NCBI RefSeq assembly: GCF_000315485.1
Contig: NZ_JH992940.1
Coordinates: forward strand, 538,654-602,653
Length of the DNA stretch: 64,000 bases
Direction: 5' to 3'
Source: Bacteroides oleiciplenus YIT 12058
GTDB lineage: Bacteria; Bacteroidota; Bacteroidia; Bacteroidales; Bacteroidaceae
Part shown: in pieces, positions 1 through 8,782 of the stretch
Layout: each line of letters begins with the position of its first letter
How positions within the stretch are numbered: position 1 is the stretch's first letter
Translations under genes and position numbers: made by a program
Notes under the pieces: generated by a model
Databases searched by the model: none
What the model was told of the DNA's origin: nothing
The model's input: only the letters and a program-made list of their open reading frames with translations

Positions 1-759
1 CACAAAGCATTCCCTGATCTGGAAATGCGTGAAGCTTTTACTTCCCGTATCATTATCCGCCGTCTAAAAGCACGCGGCATCAAGAAACTAACTCCGCTGG
101 ATGCCATGCTCCGTCTGCGTAGTGAAGGCTATACACATGTTATCGTACAAAGCACCAATATCATTGATGGTGTGGAGATGGAAGCACTTCGTCGAGATAT
201 GGAAAGTGTACAACCTTTCTTCAAGGAAATCCGTATCGGCACTCCCCTGCTCTACTCTACAGAAGATGCTGAAAAAGTGGTAAGCATATTAGGAAACCGA
301 CTTGACGCAACTGCACAAGGAAAGAAAGTTTCCAGTAAAAAGAACATGGAACATTTTGTTCTTGTCGGTCATGGCACCTATACTCCCAGTACCGCCATCT
401 ACAGTCAGATGGACTATATGCTGAAAGCCTACGGACTGAGTAACTTCCACGTAGGTACCATCGAAGGATATCCTTCATTTGAAACGATGCTGTCACAATT
501 GAAAGCCGGAAAGGCCAAACAAGTAACTCTGGTTCCATTTATGTTTGTAGCTGGCGATCATGCTAAAAATGATATTGCCGGAGAATGGAAAGAAGCACTT
601 GAAAAAGAAGGATACGCAGTAAATGTCCGTATGGAGGGTATGGGACAAATACCTGAAATACAGGAAATTTTCATCGACCACATCCGCTTCTCACTGAAAC
701 ACCGAATGCTGGATATTATGGATAAAAAGGCAGCATACGCTGCCGGAAAAGACGAGTAA
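1..759 (+). CDS. cbiK: CbiK-family metal chelatase, 5' end cut off by window edge
   Basis: The reading frame is open from base 1, so the gene begins before the window; the ATG at 25 is internal, since residues upstream of it align with the complete paralogue at 8783-9601. CbiK inserts cobalt (or iron) into sirohydrochlorin. Two conserved histidines are visible, one in VGHGTYTPST and one in VAGDHAKND, plus the conserved IIDGVEMEALRRD stretch and EGYPSFET. The two copies are similar along their whole length. The N-terminus is missing, so it cannot be said whether this copy carries a signal peptide. The C-terminus is extended by about 17 polar residues compared with the second copy. It is followed after 63 bp, including a stem-loop, by the CobN-like gene, and probably shares its transcript. 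Family assignment is firm; the physiological metal and tetrapyrrole are not. Confidence 0.88.
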   Translation, partial: HKAFPDLEMREAFTSRIIIRRLKARGIKKLTPLDAMLRLRSEGYTHVIVQSTNIIDGVEMEALRRDMESVQPFFKEIRIGTPLLYSTEDAEKVVSILGNRLDATAQGKKVSSKKNMEHFVLVGHGTYTPSTAIYSQMDYMLKAYGLSNFHVGTIEGYPSFETMLSQLKAGKAKQVTLVPFMFVAGDHAKNDIAGEWKEALEKEGYAVNVRMEGMGQIPEIQEIFIDHIRFSLKHRMLDIMDKKAAYAAGKDE

Positions 760-775
760 TAATTACCTTATTTGT

Positions 776-810
776 TTCAAGGCATGAAACCAGGAGTTTC
801 ATGCCTTGAA
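776..810 (+). repeat. Perfect 15-bp inverted repeat (stem-loop) between cbiK and the CobN-like gene
   Basis: Arms TTCAAGGCATGAAAC (776-790) and its exact reverse complement (796-810) enclose a 5-base loop. No T-run follows, so it does not look like a complete intrinsic terminator. It lies just after the cbiK stop and before the CobN-like start at 823. It may be a partial terminator or an RNA-processing stem that sets the ratio of the two products. An alternative start at 772 would translate through the stem, which argues against that start. Confidence 0.8.
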
Positions 811-822
811 TGTCAGCTTACT

Positions 823-3800
823 ATGAACAAGAAAAGAACAGGAATAATCCTTGGCTGCATAATCACCATAGTCATCACTTGCTTTGCAGCCTACAATTAT
901 TGGTGGGCACCTACCCGCATCCTCATCATCAATCCCCTGCCCGCACAAGCAGCAGATATCGCGTTGAATAATGATTGTCGCCATATCCGCGTGAAATGCA
1001 TCAAGATGGAAGAAATGAAAGACCTTTCCGGTTATGATGCCATCATGATGTATGGACGCGGATTGTTTCTGGATGAAACACAAGTAGCGGAACTGGAACG
1101 GGTAGCTGCCAAAGGTGTTCCTGTTTTTACCAATGCGCTAAGACACTTCAACTTCATCGTCAATCACAACATCAACCCTGAACAACAGGAAACCCTGCAA
1201 ATGTATTTTCAAAATGCTTGCAGACAGAACTACAGGAATGCTTTGCGCTACCTGCGACACATCTCCACTCCCCAGCGCCTGGGTGACCGCTCTTTTGAAA
1301 ATCCCGTAGAATTACCCAACAACCTGTTTTATCATCAGGAATCCGGTCAGTACTTCAAAACACCGCAAGAGTTGACTGAATATCTGAAACAAAAGCAGCT
1401 CTACCACGAAGGTGGGCGCAATCTTGCTTTCATCTCAGGCATTAGTTTTCCGGTGGAAGGTACCCGCGCCCATATAGATACCCTAATCTCCCGTCTGACA
1501 CAGGCAGGTTTCAACATTTATCCCATCACCGGTAGCGGTAAGGGACGCGAAGACCTGATACGTACCCTTCATCCCGACGGATTGATTTATCTGCCTATGG
1601 GACGTCTGGGAAACGATTCGCTTATCAACTGGTTACACCAGGAAAATATCCCCCTCTTTATGCCTTTCCCACTGGTACAACCGCGTGAAGAATGGCTGAA
1701 TCCCAACATACCCGTAAGTGGAGGTACACTGACAGCACGTGTAGTAGTACCCGAAATAGACGGAGGCATGGCCCCCTTATGCATTTCCACACAAAATGAG
1801 AATGAAGAAGGATACATTCTGCACACACCGGAACCGGAACGGATGGATGCCTTAGTTGAACATATCAGCAAATATATGTCTCTTCGCGATAAATCCAATA
1901 AGAACAAACGCGTCGCCATCTGTTACTTCAAAACACCTGGTAAAGATGCTTTGCTGGCAAGCGGTATGGAGGTGATTCCTTCCCTCTATAATTTCCTGAA
2001 ACGCTTGCGCAATGAAGGATATGATGTAAGCGGACTGCCTGCCACTGTGGAAGAATTCGGGCAGAGAATACACCGGGACGGTGCCGTAATGGGTTCGTAT
2101 GCCAAAGGGGCACAAGAACAATTCTTAAAAACGGCACATCCCGTATGGCTCTCTACCGAACAATACGAAGCGTGGGCAAAAGAAGTAATTCTCCCGGAAA
2201 AGTATAAAGAAGTAACCGACCGCTATGGCGATGCACCGGGACATTTATTGGCAACGGAAGATAGTATCGCCATTGCCTGCCTGCGATTCGGCAATGTGTT
2301 ATTGTTTCCACAACCCCGTCCGGCATTGGGAGACGATGATTTCAAATTGGTTCACGGCATGCCCGTAGCACCACCACATAGCTACCTTGCTCCCTACCTG
2401 TATATGCAGAAAGGATTCAAAGCAGATGCACTGATACACTTCGGTACACATGGAAATCTGGAATATACACCGGGAAAAAATGTCGGATTGTCACAGGCAG
2501 ACTGGTCGGAAGCCCTGGTAGGTAATCTGCCTCATTTTTATTTCTACACCACAGGAAATGTAGGTGAAGGTATCATCGCCAAACGACGCACACATGCGGT
2601 ACTCGTCACACATCTCACCCCGCCTTATGCAGAAAGCGGCATGCGCCAGCGATACAATCAACTGCTGGACAATATTCATAAACTACTGGATGAAGGTACA
2701 GAAGGACACCGTATGCTGGGAATGCGCGTGAAGAAAGAAACCGTTCGTTTGGGGTTGCATCGTGACCTGGAACTGGATTCCGTACCCGATAAGCCTTACA
2801 CAGCCGAAGAGCTGGAACGTCTGGACGCTTTCACCGAAGAAATTGCCAATGAAAAGATGCTCGGTGCCTATTATACAATGGGCGAACCTTATTCGGAACG
2901 TGACTTACTGCAAACCACCCTTGCCGTCAGTGCGGACGCCCTGGCTTATGAAACGGCAAAGGCTGACCGGGATAAGGGCCGAATTACAACAGAGCAGTTA
3001 CAGGATTTCACCTATATAGCTCATCATTATCTACCCGTGGCAAAGAAACGCTTGACAGCCCTATTGCAAAACCCTCCGCAAGATACGGCAGCCATAGCTC
3101 CCGACCTTCGCCCGGCAGTGCGCTATCGTGAGCAACTGATATCTTCCACAGCCAACGAGTTCAATGCTATGGTACGTGGTCTGAGCGGTGGAACCGTGCT
3201 CCCTGCACCGGGAGGCGACCCGGTACTGAATCCGAATGTATTGCCCACAGGACGGAATATGTACAGCGTCAATGCTGAAACCACTCCTAATCCGCGTGCA
3301 TGGGAAGACGGGAAACGGCTGGCAGAAGCCACACTGAAACAATACATCAGCAAACATAGAGAATATCCCCGGAAAGTGAGTTACACTTTTTGGGCAGGTG
3401 AATTTATCACAACTGAAGGGGCTACACTGGCACAAGTCTTCTGGATGCTGGGCGTGGAACCTGTACGAGACGGACAAGGGCGTGTTGTTGATCTGAAACT
3501 GGTGCCGAGTGAAGAGCTGGGACGACCACGTGTCAATGTGGTAGTACAAGTATCCGGTCAGCTTCGTGACATTGCAGGTTCACGGTTGAAGTTACTGACG
3601 GATGCCGTTCGTCTGGCATCGGAGGCACGGGACGAGGCATATCCTAACTATGTCGCATCAGGAACAGTGTTACAGGAAAAGTTGCTGGTGGAAAAGGGAA
3701 CTTCACCCAAGCGTGCACGGGAAATGTCGGTGATGCGTGTATTCGGTCCGGTTAATAGTGGATACAGTACAGGAATCATGGGTTACACAGAGCATAGTGG

Positions 3801-4731
3801 TTCATGGGATGAGGAAAAGGAAATAGCTCAGGGGTATCTCAATAATATGGGTGCTGCTTATGGAGATGAAGAAAATTGGGGAGATGTTCAGAAGGATTTG
3901 TTTGCTTCCGCCCTTTCTGAAACGGATGTAGTCATTCAGCCACGGCAAAGTAATACGTGGGGGCCGATTTCTCTGGATCATGTGTATGAATTCACTGGGG
4001 GATTATCTCTTACCGTAAAGACACTGACAGGTAAAGAGCCGGATGCATACATGGCTGATTATCGCAACCGCACCAACCGCCGTATGCAGGAAACCAAAGA
4101 GGCAATTGCAGTGGAGACACGGGCAACGATATTGAATCCGACATTCATACAGGAACGTATGAAAGGCGGTGCAGGTTCGGCACAGATGTTCGGAGAAATT
4201 TTCCGGAATATATTCGGCTGGCATGTGATGCGTCCGTCGGCTATGGACAAGGAGGTATTTAATGATTTGTACAGGATGTATATACAGGATGAAAATAAGT
4301 TAAGCATACATGAATATTTCCTTCGTGTGAATCCGGCATCGTTCCAGGCAATGACAGCGGTGATGCTGGAAAGTGCACGGAAAGGCTATTGGAAAGCAAG
4401 CCCGGAACAGTTGAAGGCAACGGCTGCACTGCATGCACAAATCACCCGTGAAAAGGGTGCTGCCTGCACAGAATTTGTGTGCGATAATGCCAAGTTGCAA
4501 ATGTTCGTTGCAGATAATCTGGATGCAAAAGAGAAGCAGGAATTCAATCAGGATATGAAGACCGTGTATGAAACAGCCGCAGCTAACGGTAAGGATGTAG
4601 TATTGAAAGAAAAGAAAATGACTCCGGAACAAGCGGCGCAGAAACAGAAAACGAATGGTTTGATGATTGGCGGCATAGTGCTGATTGTATTCATCGGATT
4701 GGTTGTATTGATTAAGAGAAAAAAGACATAA
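823..4731 (+). CDS. hmuS: Membrane-anchored CobN-like chelatase/dechelatase, HmuS type
   Basis: This 1302-residue protein belongs to the CobN/BchH large-subunit family. The family motif HFGTHGNLEYTPGK is at about residues 539-552. Unlike cytoplasmic CobN it has an N-terminal membrane segment (about residues 7-27, GIILGCIITIVITCFAAY) and a C-terminal one (last 25 residues, ending IKRKKT), so most of it is predicted to sit outside the cytoplasm. No CobS/CobT partners are nearby. Instead it is followed by a polytopic protein, an ExbB-like channel, a DUF2149 protein and a TonB receptor. That is the gene set of Porphyromonas/Bacteroides hmu haem operons, where the CobN homologue is HmuS, reported to remove iron from haem. 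The ATG at 823 is chosen over 772 because the intervening bases form a perfect stem-loop. Haem rather than cobalt chemistry is an inference from neighbours and topology. Confidence 0.8.
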   Translation: MNKKRTGIILGCIITIVITCFAAYNYWWAPTRILIINPLPAQAADIALNNDCRHIRVKCIKMEEMKDLSGYDAIMMYGRGLFLDETQVAELERVAAKGVPVFTNALRHFNFIVNHNINPEQQETLQMYFQNACRQNYRNALRYLRHISTPQRLGDRSFENPVELPNNLFYHQESGQYFKTPQELTEYLKQKQLYHEGGRNLAFISGISFPVEGTRAHIDTLISRLTQAGFNIYPITGSGKGREDLIRTLHPDGLIYLPMGRLGNDSLINWLHQENIPLFMPFPLVQPREEWLNPNIPVSGGTLTARVVVPEIDGGMAPLCISTQNENEEGYILHTPEPERMDALVEHISKYMSLRDKSNKNKRVAICYFKTPGKDALLASGMEVIPSLYNFLKRLRNEGYDVSGLPATVEEFGQRIHRDGAVMGSYAKGAQEQFLKTAHPVWLSTEQYEAWAKEVILPEKYKEVTDRYGDAPGHLLATEDSIAIACLRFGNVLLFPQPRPALGDDDFKLVHGMPVAPPHSYLAPYLYMQKGFKADALIHFGTHGNLEYTPGKNVGLSQADWSEALVGNLPHFYFYTTGNVGEGIIAKRRTHAVLVTHLTPPYAESGMRQRYNQLLDNIHKLLDEGTEGHRMLGMRVKKETVRLGLHRDLELDSVPDKPYTAEELERLDAFTEEIANEKMLGAYYTMGEPYSERDLLQTTLAVSADALAYETAKADRDKGRITTEQLQDFTYIAHHYLPVAKKRLTALLQNPPQDTAAIAPDLRPAVRYREQLISSTANEFNAMVRGLSGGTVLPAPGGDPVLNPNVLPTGRNMYSVNAETTPNPRAWEDGKRLAEATLKQYISKHREYPRKVSYTFWAGEFITTEGATLAQVFWMLGVEPVRDGQGRVVDLKLVPSEELGRPRVNVVVQVSGQLRDIAGSRLKLLTDAVRLASEARDEAYPNYVASGTVLQEKLLVEKGTSPKRAREMSVMRVFGPVNSGYSTGIMGYTEHSGSWDEEKEIAQGYLNNMGAAYGDEENWGDVQKDLFASALSETDVVIQPRQSNTWGPISLDHVYEFTGGLSLTVKTLTGKEPDAYMADYRNRTNRRMQETKEAIAVETRATILNPTFIQERMKGGAGSAQMFGEIFRNIFGWHVMRPSAMDKEVFNDLYRMYIQDENKLSIHEYFLRVNPASFQAMTAVMLESARKGYWKASPEQLKATAALHAQITREKGAACTEFVCDNAKLQMFVADNLDAKEKQEFNQDMKTVYETAAANGKDVVLKEKKMTPEQAAQKQKTNGLMIGGIVLIVFIGLVVLIKRKKT

Positions 4732-4897
4732 ATGATAATTTATCGCGCGAAGCGCGATAAGTAGTTAGTAGCAAGTAGTAAAGTAGTAAGTAGGAGATAC
4801 TCCGAATTAGAAACACCTCTATAAACAGGACTATTCTACTAACTACTTGCTACTAACTACTAACTACTGCGAAGCTTCGCTTCGCTAAATTATCATT
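4731..4897. repeat. Palindromic intergenic element with heptad repeats
   Basis: Outer arms AATGATAATTTA (4731-4742, overlapping the stop codon of the CobN-like gene) and TAAATTATCATT (4886-4897) are exact reverse complements. Inside, GTAGTTAGTAGCAAGTAGTA (4761-4780) pairs almost perfectly with 4841-4860. Both inner arms are built from 7-nt units of the type GTAGTAA/GTAGTTA. Smaller hairpins sit at 4741-4759 (TATCGCG/CGCGATA) and at 4869-4880 (GCGAAGCTTCGC). The element fills most of the gap to the next gene. It resembles a REP/MITE-like palindrome, and could also act as an RNA-stabilising or partial terminator structure within the operon. Confidence 0.75.
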
Positions 4898-4916
4898 TAA
4901 GCAACTAATATACATT

Positions 4917-5474
4917 ATGGATTACGTCATTCCTTTATTAGCAAGTTTCATCGCCCTTAGCTTCCTGCTAAAAATCGGCTTCTATCCCCGTTGGGGAACG
5001 TGGCTGACGGCGGGATGCTGTGCCATATTTGTATGGCTCATTACTCCGTGGGCAACAGAACAATCCAAGACAGAAATGATGGCCTTCTTTGCTTCCCGGC
5101 ATCAAATGTTGGACATGTCCGTGTGCATCACCTTGGAAGCAGTAGCAATGATAACCTTCTGTTTTGATTGTTTTGCAGGAATGCATATCCGCAATACAAT
5201 GTTCAAACAGACAGTCACTTTTCTGCTGCGGCTTTATCCAGGCTTATTGATAGGAGGCGTTCTTTGTTACGTACTAACACAGGCATTGTTTGCTTTTCCT
5301 GGCACCGACTTCAAAACATTATCATGGATAGCAGCAATTGCCACCTTTCTGTTTATCTGCCTTGGTGCTGGATTACTAAGGATGATAACAAGTAACGAAG
5401 CACTGCGTCTCGAACTCTTATTCATCGTCAACCTGTTTATTATCGTGTTAAGTATAGTTGCCACCGGATACTAA
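4917..5474 (+). CDS. Polytopic membrane protein of the hmu-like operon (HmuT/DUF2162-like)
   Basis: This 185-residue protein is almost entirely hydrophobic, with about five or six predicted membrane segments (for example residues 2-22, 31-47, 105-127, 136-155 and 163-183). I do not recognise catalytic motifs. It lies directly between the CobN-like gene and an ExbB/TolQ-like gene, a position occupied in hmu-type operons by a small polytopic protein often annotated DUF2162 or HmuT. In that setting it is expected to be an inner-membrane partner of the channel or of the CobN-like protein. The start at 4917 is the first ATG after the palindromic element. The family name rests on context and topology, not on a recognised signature. 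Confidence 0.6.
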   Translation: MDYVIPLLASFIALSFLLKIGFYPRWGTWLTAGCCAIFVWLITPWATEQSKTEMMAFFASRHQMLDMSVCITLEAVAMITFCFDCFAGMHIRNTMFKQTVTFLLRLYPGLLIGGVLCYVLTQALFAFPGTDFKTLSWIAAIATFLFICLGAGLLRMITSNEALRLELLFIVNLFIIVLSIVATGY

Positions 5475-5518
5475 AAAGTAAATTCAATCATAAACATTAT
5501 CAAATAACAAATATCATT

Positions 5519-6118
5519 ATGGAAACCATATCAAACGCCCTCTTCTGGATATCAAACGGACTGCTTGTTCCGGTCGTTGTACTGTTATTACTATTTTTCG
5601 TCCGTGCCATCATCCTCGCCGGAGGCTTCTTCAGCGAATTCTACCAACGGATGAAACAGCAAAAACAACTCTCTGAAATATTGGAAGCCATCACCCCGGA
5701 AAACATCGACGAACAACTGTCCGCCCTGCCCCAAAGCGATAATCAGCCTTTGCTCCGCTGCCTGAAAAAGCTCTCCGAACACCGCAACAATGCCGCCTAC
5801 TGCGAACGCCTGCTTGCCAACTTCGAAGTGGATGCCGAAAAAGAACTGGGACGTTCGCGCACCTTCATCAAACTGGGTCCGATGCTGGGACTAATGGGAA
5901 CACTTATTCCGATGGGCCCCGCCCTCGTAGGACTGGCAACAGGAGATATTTCATCCATGGCATATAATATGCAGGTAGCCTTTGCCACCACAGTGGTCGG
6001 CATGGTGATTGCTGCCGTCGGTGTTATCACCCTACAAGTGAAGCAACGCTGGTATGCCCGCGAAATGAATGACCTGGAATATCTGGAAAAGGTGATGAGT
6101 GACAGGATTGCAGAATAA
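5519..6118 (+). CDS. MotA/TolQ/ExbB-type proton channel protein (HmuU-like)
   Basis: This 199-residue protein has the ExbB/TolQ layout: one membrane segment near the N-terminus (residues about 9-35), a cytoplasmic charged region (about 40-110), and two further segments (about 115-140 and 155-180). The stretch LGPMLGLMGTLIPMGPAL, followed by AFATTVVGMVIA, is the typical channel-family signature. Such proteins use the proton gradient to drive TonB-like or flagellar-like force generation. With the DUF2149 protein next to it (one membrane helix with an Asp at its start) it probably forms a motor dedicated to this locus, either for the TonB-dependent receptor or for the CobN-like enzyme. It follows the polytopic gene by 44 bp. 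Confidence 0.88.
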   Translation: METISNALFWISNGLLVPVVVLLLLFFVRAIILAGGFFSEFYQRMKQQKQLSEILEAITPENIDEQLSALPQSDNQPLLRCLKKLSEHRNNAAYCERLLANFEVDAEKELGRSRTFIKLGPMLGLMGTLIPMGPALVGLATGDISSMAYNMQVAFATTVVGMVIAAVGVITLQVKQRWYAREMNDLEYLEKVMSDRIAE

Positions 6119-6130
6119 TAAGCAAGAAAG

Positions 6131-6162
6131 AGTAATAGAGTGATAAAGCGATAGAGTAACAA
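6131..6162 (+). repeat. Four imperfect 8-nt tandem units in an intra-operon gap
   Basis: Units AGTAATAG, AGTGATAA, AGCGATAG and AGTAACAA follow each other at an exact 8-nt period between the ExbB-like gene and the DUF2149 gene. The function is unknown; it resembles other short phased repeats in gaps of this window. Confidence 0.5.
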
Positions 6163-6196
6163 TAACAGAATCATAAATTTCATAACTTTTATTCCA

Positions 6197-6523
6197 ATGA
6201 AACGAAACAGACTGCTTCATAACCAAACGGACTCCGACCCGATGGGCACAGTAGCCAACCTTTTCGATGTGGCCATGGTTTTTGCCGTCGCACTGATGGT
6301 TGCCTTAGTCTCCCGGTTCAATATGACGGAAATGTTCTCGAAAGAAGACTTTACTATGGTAAAGAATCCCGGAAAGGAGAACATGGAAATCATAACAAAG
6401 GAAGGACAGAAAATAAAGAAATATACCCCCAGCGAAGAACAAGAGTCCTCCGGGAAACGAGGCAAGAAAGTAGGCGTCGCCTATCAACTGGAAAGCGGGG
6501 AAATTATATATGTTCCGGAATAG
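6197..6523 (+). CDS. DUF2149-type, ExbD/TolR-like single-span protein (HmuV-like)
   Basis: A 108-residue protein with one membrane helix (about residues 20-41). An aspartate at residue 24 (NLFDVAMVF) sits at the start of that helix, as in ExbD and TolR, where the equivalent Asp carries protons. The rest is a small charged periplasmic domain ending ESGEIIYVPE. It follows the ExbB-like channel, so the pair can be read as channel plus short rotor/anchor protein. In archaea and Bacteroidota DUF2149 genes accompany CobN-like and MotA/TolQ-like genes, and in Porphyromonas the equivalent is called HmuV. The start at 6197 is the first ATG in frame. Function is inferred from context. Confidence 0.75.
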   Translation: MKRNRLLHNQTDSDPMGTVANLFDVAMVFAVALMVALVSRFNMTEMFSKEDFTMVKNPGKENMEIITKEGQKIKKYTPSEEQESSGKRGKKVGVAYQLESGEIIYVPE

Positions 6524-6596
6524 GTGAAACCCATAAACAACTTTTCAGACAAGAGTTAAAAAAGCCATACCTAAAAACAAGGATTTTCACATTTAT

Positions 6597-6618
6597 AAAT
6601 ACCCAACACTGGGTATTT
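6597..6618. promoter_or_regulatory. Perfect palindromic operator candidate upstream of the TonB receptor
   Basis: Arms AAATACCCA (6597-6605) and TGGGTATTT (6610-6618) are exact reverse complements around a 4-base centre (acac). The right end overlaps the expected -33 box of the promoter whose -7 element is at 6639-6646. A dimeric regulator bound here would block or contact RNA polymerase. The regulator is unknown; iron, haem or corrinoid control is a guess from the gene content. Confidence 0.6.
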
Positions 6619-6638
6619 CCTTACCTATATGTTCCACC

Positions 6639-6646
6639 TACCTTTG
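6639..6646 (+). promoter_or_regulatory. Bacteroides-type promoter -7 element for the TonB receptor
   Basis: TACCTTTG matches the TAnnTTTG consensus and lies 25 bp before the receptor start codon. It shows that the receptor and the second cbiK can be transcribed separately from the CobN-like genes upstream. Confidence 0.75.
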
Positions 6647-6670
6647 CATCTCTAAACAAACGATAATTTT

Positions 6671-8734
6671 ATGATAAAGCAAAGATTATTAACGACTCTC
6701 CTCATGGGAGGTTGCATCACTGCCAGTGCATGGGCACAGGCTGACAAAGGTGAGACATCAGTAGATAAAACTGTGGACTTAAATCCTGTAGTAGTAACCG
6801 GAACCGGTACACATCAAAGGTTGAAAAATACACCGGCACCAGTATCCGTTATCACTGCCAACGAAATAAAACGTGCCGGTATCACGGACTTTCAGCAGGC
6901 CATGACGATGATGGTGCCTTCCCTCTCCTTCTCTCCGAACGCCATGGGTTCGTACCTGATGATGAACGGCCTTTCCAATAAATACGTATTGATACTTATC
7001 AACGGAAGGAAAGTGACGGGTGACATCAGTGGCAATATCGATATCAGCCAGATAGACATGAGCCGTGTAAAACGTATCGAAGTGCTGAACGGAGCTGCCT
7101 CTTCACTCTATGGCTCGGACGCCATCGCAGGTGTAATCAACATCATCACCAACCAGCCTAAAGAAGAAGTTTCATTCACCACCAACAGCCGATATACACG
7201 CAAGAACCAATTCTCCCAGGGCCTCAACCTGGACATTGCCAAAGGAAAGCTTGCTTCGTACACCGCCTACAAGTACGACCACTCGGACGGCTGGCAAAAC
7301 AGCGGCCTGACAGTGGATAAGAACGATGACATAGTCGAAACCCTCGACCAGCTTTCCATCGGCTACAGCATGAATAACTTCTCCCAGCAATTCACCTATG
7401 ACGCCACGGATAAGCTTTCCTTCTATGCCAACGGCGGATATTATTGGCGCATGACCGACCGCCCCATAAAACGTGAGGGCATGGCGGGCGGTAACGATTA
7501 TAATACGCACTATGAAGGTTACAACTGGGGCACAGGAGCCAAATACAAACTTAACAACCGCTCCTCCATCCAACTGGATTATGTAGGCAACAACTATACC
7601 TCACGCTATAAATATATGCTGGCGACCGGCGACTATCAGGCAGGCGACTACGCATTCACCAAAAGACAAAAGTTCCATGATGCCGAACTGAAAGGTATCT
7701 TCGGTTTCACCACCAACAGCACCACCGTTTTCGGAATAGACTACCGTCAGGACATACTTGTCCGCCCCGATGCCGATGTTGATAAAGGAGTATACACCCT
7801 ATCAGGCTACGGGCAGCATGAAGTAAAGTTGTGGAATCACTTCACAGGTATCGTAGGTGCACGCTATGACTATCATGAACAGGCAGGCGGACGCTTCACA
7901 CCGAAAGTGGCAGCCATGTATAACATTGGCAACTTCAACGTACGTGCCACATACGCAGCCGGATTCCGTGCGCCCGGTCTGGACGAATTATATTACAGTA
8001 TGTTCAAGAAGATGGGTAGCAAATACACCATCTCTATAGGTGATGAAGACCTGAAACCTGAACACAGCAACTATTACTCCGTCAATATGGAGTACCGTAC
8101 CAATCGTTTCAGTGCTTCCGTCACCGGTTATCTGAATTATCTGACGGATATGGTTTCTTCTAAAGTAACAGCGTTCAATGACCTGCCCGCCGACCAGCAA
8201 CAACTGTTGAAGAACGAGTTCCCGGAACTGGCGGACCTGTCATCGACCAAGAATGTCAATCTGAAAGAATATATCAACTTTGAAAAGGCTACTGTCCGTG
8301 GTTTTGAAGTCAGCCTCTCCGGCAACCCGTTCGCCGGTTTCACGCTGAATGGTAACTATACTTATGCTTATGCCCGTGGCAAAGGCGAAGAAGGCTGGCA
8401 GAATATCCAACGCAGCATCCGTCACACGGCAACCGTCAGCGGAAACTACGTGCACTCGTGGGGAGACTACACCATGAATCTCAACCTGAACGCCCGTCTG
8501 CAAAGCAAATGTTACTATCCGGGAGATGCCGATGGCGATGCTCCAGGCTATGGCATATGGAACATCAACACACGCCACTCCTTCGATTGTTTCAGTGGTT
8601 TCTTCCTGGAACCGGGTATCGGTGTCGAAAATATCTTCAATAAAAGAGACATGCGCCCTTTGACGAAGAACTTCACCCTGTACTCACCGGGACGTATGTT
8701 GGTGGTGAGCTTGACTTTAAAACTTAAGAATTAG
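6671..8734 (+). CDS. TonB-dependent outer-membrane receptor, HmuR/BtuB-like
   Basis: A 687-residue protein with a signal peptide (about residues 1-22, ending ASAWA). It has a TonB box-like NPVVVTGTG (about 37-45), a plug domain (about 50-165, with RIEVLNGAASSLYGSDAIAG) and a 22-strand type beta-barrel ending in VVSLTLKLKN. It imports a scarce ligand, driven by TonB. In HmuR haem receptors a FRAP motif and a nearby NPDL-like motif flank a ligand histidine. Here FRAPGLDELYY is followed by GDEDLKPEHS, which resembles that arrangement. BtuB-like corrinoid import cannot be ruled out, because the gene lies between CobN-like and corrin genes and no HmuY lipoprotein is present. It has its own promoter with an operator-like palindrome. 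The second cbiK follows after 48 bp. Confidence 0.85.
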   Translation: MIKQRLLTTLLMGGCITASAWAQADKGETSVDKTVDLNPVVVTGTGTHQRLKNTPAPVSVITANEIKRAGITDFQQAMTMMVPSLSFSPNAMGSYLMMNGLSNKYVLILINGRKVTGDISGNIDISQIDMSRVKRIEVLNGAASSLYGSDAIAGVINIITNQPKEEVSFTTNSRYTRKNQFSQGLNLDIAKGKLASYTAYKYDHSDGWQNSGLTVDKNDDIVETLDQLSIGYSMNNFSQQFTYDATDKLSFYANGGYYWRMTDRPIKREGMAGGNDYNTHYEGYNWGTGAKYKLNNRSSIQLDYVGNNYTSRYKYMLATGDYQAGDYAFTKRQKFHDAELKGIFGFTTNSTTVFGIDYRQDILVRPDADVDKGVYTLSGYGQHEVKLWNHFTGIVGARYDYHEQAGGRFTPKVAAMYNIGNFNVRATYAAGFRAPGLDELYYSMFKKMGSKYTISIGDEDLKPEHSNYYSVNMEYRTNRFSASVTGYLNYLTDMVSSKVTAFNDLPADQQQLLKNEFPELADLSSTKNVNLKEYINFEKATVRGFEVSLSGNPFAGFTLNGNYTYAYARGKGEEGWQNIQRSIRHTATVSGNYVHSWGDYTMNLNLNARLQSKCYYPGDADGDAPGYGIWNINTRHSFDCFSGFFLEPGIGVENIFNKRDMRPLTKNFTLYSPGRMLVVSLTLKLKN

Positions 8735-8782
8735 TACATAACCTGTTATTCATTAAGAAAGAATACATAATCCATTATTTTT

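Noticed and set aside
772..822. Upstream ATG extending the CobN-like protein by 17 residues
   Set aside because: The extension translates a perfect stem-loop (776-810), and the membrane-anchor start at 823 is more natural.
6524..6670. Cobalamin riboswitch upstream of the TonB receptor
   Set aside because: The promoter -7 element is 25 bp from the start codon, leaving no room for a riboswitch in the leader.
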